Part shown: in pieces, positions 61,607 through 64,000 of the stretch
How the letters are laid out: every line of letters begins with the position of its first letter
Position numbering within the stretch: the first letter of the stretch is position 1
Assembly (NCBI RefSeq): GCF_037975245.1
Contig: NC_092580.1
Coordinates: 4,562,501 to 4,626,500, forward strand
Origin: Apostichopus japonicus
Lineage: Eukaryota; Echinodermata; Holothuroidea; Aspidochirotida; Stichopodidae
Direction of reading: 5' to 3'
Length of the DNA stretch: 64,000 nt
Notes under the pieces: model-generated
The model's input: only the letters and a program-made list of their open reading frames with translations
Databases searched by the model: none
Told to the model about the DNA's origin: nothing
Program-made: the position numbers and the translations under genes

Positions 61607-61965
61607 CAGTGGCGTAGGAAGGTACTTTTGAGTGGGGGGGGGGGCTGAAGACTGATGGCCGGCCTGGGTGAGGGGTCTAAGGGGAGGGGGTGTGGATTTT
61701 TTTGCATTTCCAGGTGGCCTCAGATGCAATTTGGTGCAATATAGCACACTTCAACACCCACTCCATTTTGTAAATAATTTTGCATTTTCACCTGGCCTTA
61801 GATGCAATTTGGTGCTCCAAATGAGATTTTTTTCTGATTTGGAAATGAAAGAGGGGTTTTCTGACTTGCGAAGCGGGGGGGGCGGAATGATACTTCCGCC
61901 CCCCATATTTTTCACTGGGGGAGGGAGGGCTGGCGCTCTCCAGCCCCTCGGTCCCTACGCCCTTG
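61607..61965. mobile_element. CAGTGGCGTAGG-family MITE, 8-bp TSD
   Basis: The 359-bp unit has the same orientation as 60263-60596. Ends are CAGTGGCGTAGGAAGG and GTCCCTACGCCCTTG. ACATCAGA is repeated exactly at 61599-61606 and 61966-61973. Confidence 0.95.
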
Positions 61966-62814
61966 ACATCAGATGAACATACGTTGCTTTGCAATATTTT
62001 ACCGTTAACCGACGAATGAACATGAACATATGCTTTGAAACCGAAGCCAATTTTTCCTAAGTGCTACAGTGAATTACAAAACCCGTTTGTTTTTCTCAGC
62101 CGTGGATTTAATCACACTTACACATACGCAAGCGTGCACACATATAGTACAAAAGACGAATTATCGACAATTGGTGTCCATTTGTTGACTTGCAAGAAGT
62201 GCGCAACGGTATCCAGTACAAAAATTCCGAACACTCATTCGGATATCAACAATCTTAAAAACGTTCTTAACCAAAGCTTAAATTTGGCTTTCATATTGTA
62301 ACATGCAACATTGTACATCTGTTACATTAAAATGCTACGTTTGCTTTCAACAATAGAACAATATATACCTTAGGAGAAATTGTCCACTTGTGCGAGATTA
62401 TTGGTGTCAGTCATTGGACTGTACATTTATTGATGTTCCTATTCCTTTGAATGCTGACGTAACTCTGACGGCTATTCCGATGTGTTACAAATAAATAACG
62501 ATCGTCACTAGCAACTCTCCTGTAAAATGTAAAAAACAACATAGTATAATGTTTTGTTATAAACCGGTTCATACATATTTCATCGTGTGCTTTTTATTCA
62601 TCAGGAATTGAAAATCAAATCAAATCAAATTAGTATAATACCGTAGTTGTCTAAATCGTTCAATTGTCTATTTACACAACTTATCATTTTCATAAACGGT
62701 GCTATTCAAATCTTTAATAATTTTCTTCAAACTTCCGGGTTGTAATAAACCAATTATTTTATAGTAATAATCTCGTGCAAATGTTCATTTATCTTTTTTT
62801 CTCATTTACTCTAG

Positions 62815-62853
62815 GTCAATTAACTCGTTCAGCTGAATGGCATCGAAGCTGTG
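62815..62853 (+). CDS. Possible 39-bp micro-exon (phase 1-1)
   Basis: It lies between a very good acceptor (TTTTTTTCTCATTTACTCTAG) read as TTTCTCATTTACTCTAG, and a strong donor (TGTG|GTAAGTTA). It has thirteen codons' worth of sequence in phase 1 at both ends, reading QLTRSAEWHRSC between split glycines. It sits 7.7 kb after the CARD-GTPase gene and may belong to a neighbour whose other exons lie beyond the window. It could also be a chance pair of splice signals. Confidence 0.25.
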
Positions 62854-64000
62854 GTAAGTTATTTCAAATTGATTCTTTTCCGTTTGGAAACGACATAGTT
62901 AATTAGCAGCTGAAATCAAGTTGCCTGTGTGTGATCTTCTTCGCGAAAAAAAGAGAATATACGTTACACGCGGAATTGATCGAATTCTACATTTATATTC
63001 TTGGTGAGGAATCGTAGAACCGTGACTTCAGTCACCTATACATCATAAGTCTACGGCATTTGTAAGGTCAAGATGTTGCATTTGGCGAAAACGTTAATCC
63101 CTTTTACACGATTTAGTGATCGCAATTTCCATACTGAACTGTGTTGACAGAATCAGCTCCAAGCAGGGAGCTGAGAGCTCCCTGTTCCTACCCAATAACA
63201 GAGTAATTCCCAGCCTCTAACACGAGGTTATAGTGATAAACTGAATATTAATCACAGCGTGGATCTGATGTTCTATAAGGATAAAACAATAACAGACTGT
63301 CATTCAGGTCGTGAGTAAATTCATGCAGAGAGTAGGAAATATGAAAAGATATTTGCATCTGTGCATACCAAAATTTCCTGCATGACCAATCATTTTCCTG
63401 ATGATATGTTTAAATAGGGTGCATGTAAATAATATACTGCTATAACACTACAATACATTCGCCAGGAATGTTCAGTGTGCATGCCTGGCAGATTTCCACT
63501 CAACAAACTGTATGGAGTAAGAATTCTTCCAATAGGGAGGCATACTTCCAAGTTCAGACAAGAAACCACTGCCTTTATTCTATAGGTTATTGTAATACTT
63601 TAAAGTTTGTTTCAGAGATACGGCAGGAATTCCTAAGTTTTGTGGTTCCCGAGGGTCGTTTGCCATATTATTTGACTGCAGCCCCCAACCAAATATTTTG
63701 TGAAAATTATATGCTAAGAATTTTTCGGGCACATACTGAAAGAAAAATAATTTGCAATGTGTTTTTCATTGGTTAAACTGATATTTTTATGATCATTACT
63801 TTTGTAACGAATTCCCCAATAATTGTAATCAATATGGAAGGGTGATAAGACGGAAAATGATTGTATGTTATTGTCATGCGATGTAATAACCGATGCACAC
63901 ATATATGATATGCAAATTAATATGTTGAACGAATGTTGAACGAAAAATATTGGTTGTATTTTCGGGCAAGTCGTTGCAGCCCCCCCCCCCTCCCAAATCA
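62854..64000. other. No gene recognised to the window end
   Basis: The frame at 63468-63776 (102 codons, ATG start) has no family resemblance or clear splice borders. The window ends in a C-run. Any exons of a next gene are not identifiable. Confidence 0.4.

Overview
This is nuclear DNA from a eukaryote, most likely a marine deuterostome invertebrate, and I would guess an echinoderm. The coding capacity is split by introns with GT/AG borders, gene density is low, and the DNA is AT-rich. TAGGCCTA-type words and long G/C runs are frequent, and the space between genes is packed with short transposons, SINEs and LINE tails. The echinoderm guess rests on this general look and on the gene content (an intronless-CDS amine-like GPCR, a CARD protein joined to a very large GTPase, a P-element-like transposase). 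It is an inference.

Layout. 0-13 kb is repeat country: two halves of a duplicated ~25-bp minisatellite, a hAT-like element nested in an older repeat, a SINE with an 11-bp target duplication, two small acidic exons on the minus strand, and a damaged PHD-finger gene (10.5-11.6 kb, plus strand). 13.7-19.0 kb (minus strand) holds a P-element/THAP9-like transposase gene with all its splice sites but several frameshifts. 20-25 kb has two doubtful single exons, the sister copy of the old repeat with a different hAT-like insertion, and a third acidic exon. 26-28.4 kb is a non-LTR retrotransposon tail split by another repeat. 29.3-31.4 kb is a three-level nest of short transposons, each level with its own perfect 8-bp target duplication. 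35.9-37.1 kb is an intact rhodopsin-class GPCR. 37-46 kb is mostly empty apart from a LINE tail and two short transposons.

The main gene is at 46.5-55.1 kb, plus strand. A CARD exon is followed by three homologous cassette exons and one 4.7-kb exon encoding a URGCP/GVIN-type very large inducible GTPase. All five exons join in phase 1 and give one open frame of 1,839 codons. The pairing of a death-fold adaptor domain with an interferon-type giant GTPase suggests a cytosolic innate-immune sensor or effector. The linker between the two modules is being remodelled by exon duplication, an in-exon 63-bp duplication and several short-transposon insertions. One of these sits 43 bp upstream of the GTPase exon, and a ~200-bp foldback lies in the same intron. 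Downstream (55-64 kb) are a possible alternative last exon, a 39-bp phase-1 micro-exon and two more copies of the same short transposon family.

Exon calls were made by eye from splice signals, reading phase and protein-family resemblance. No database search or transcript data was available.
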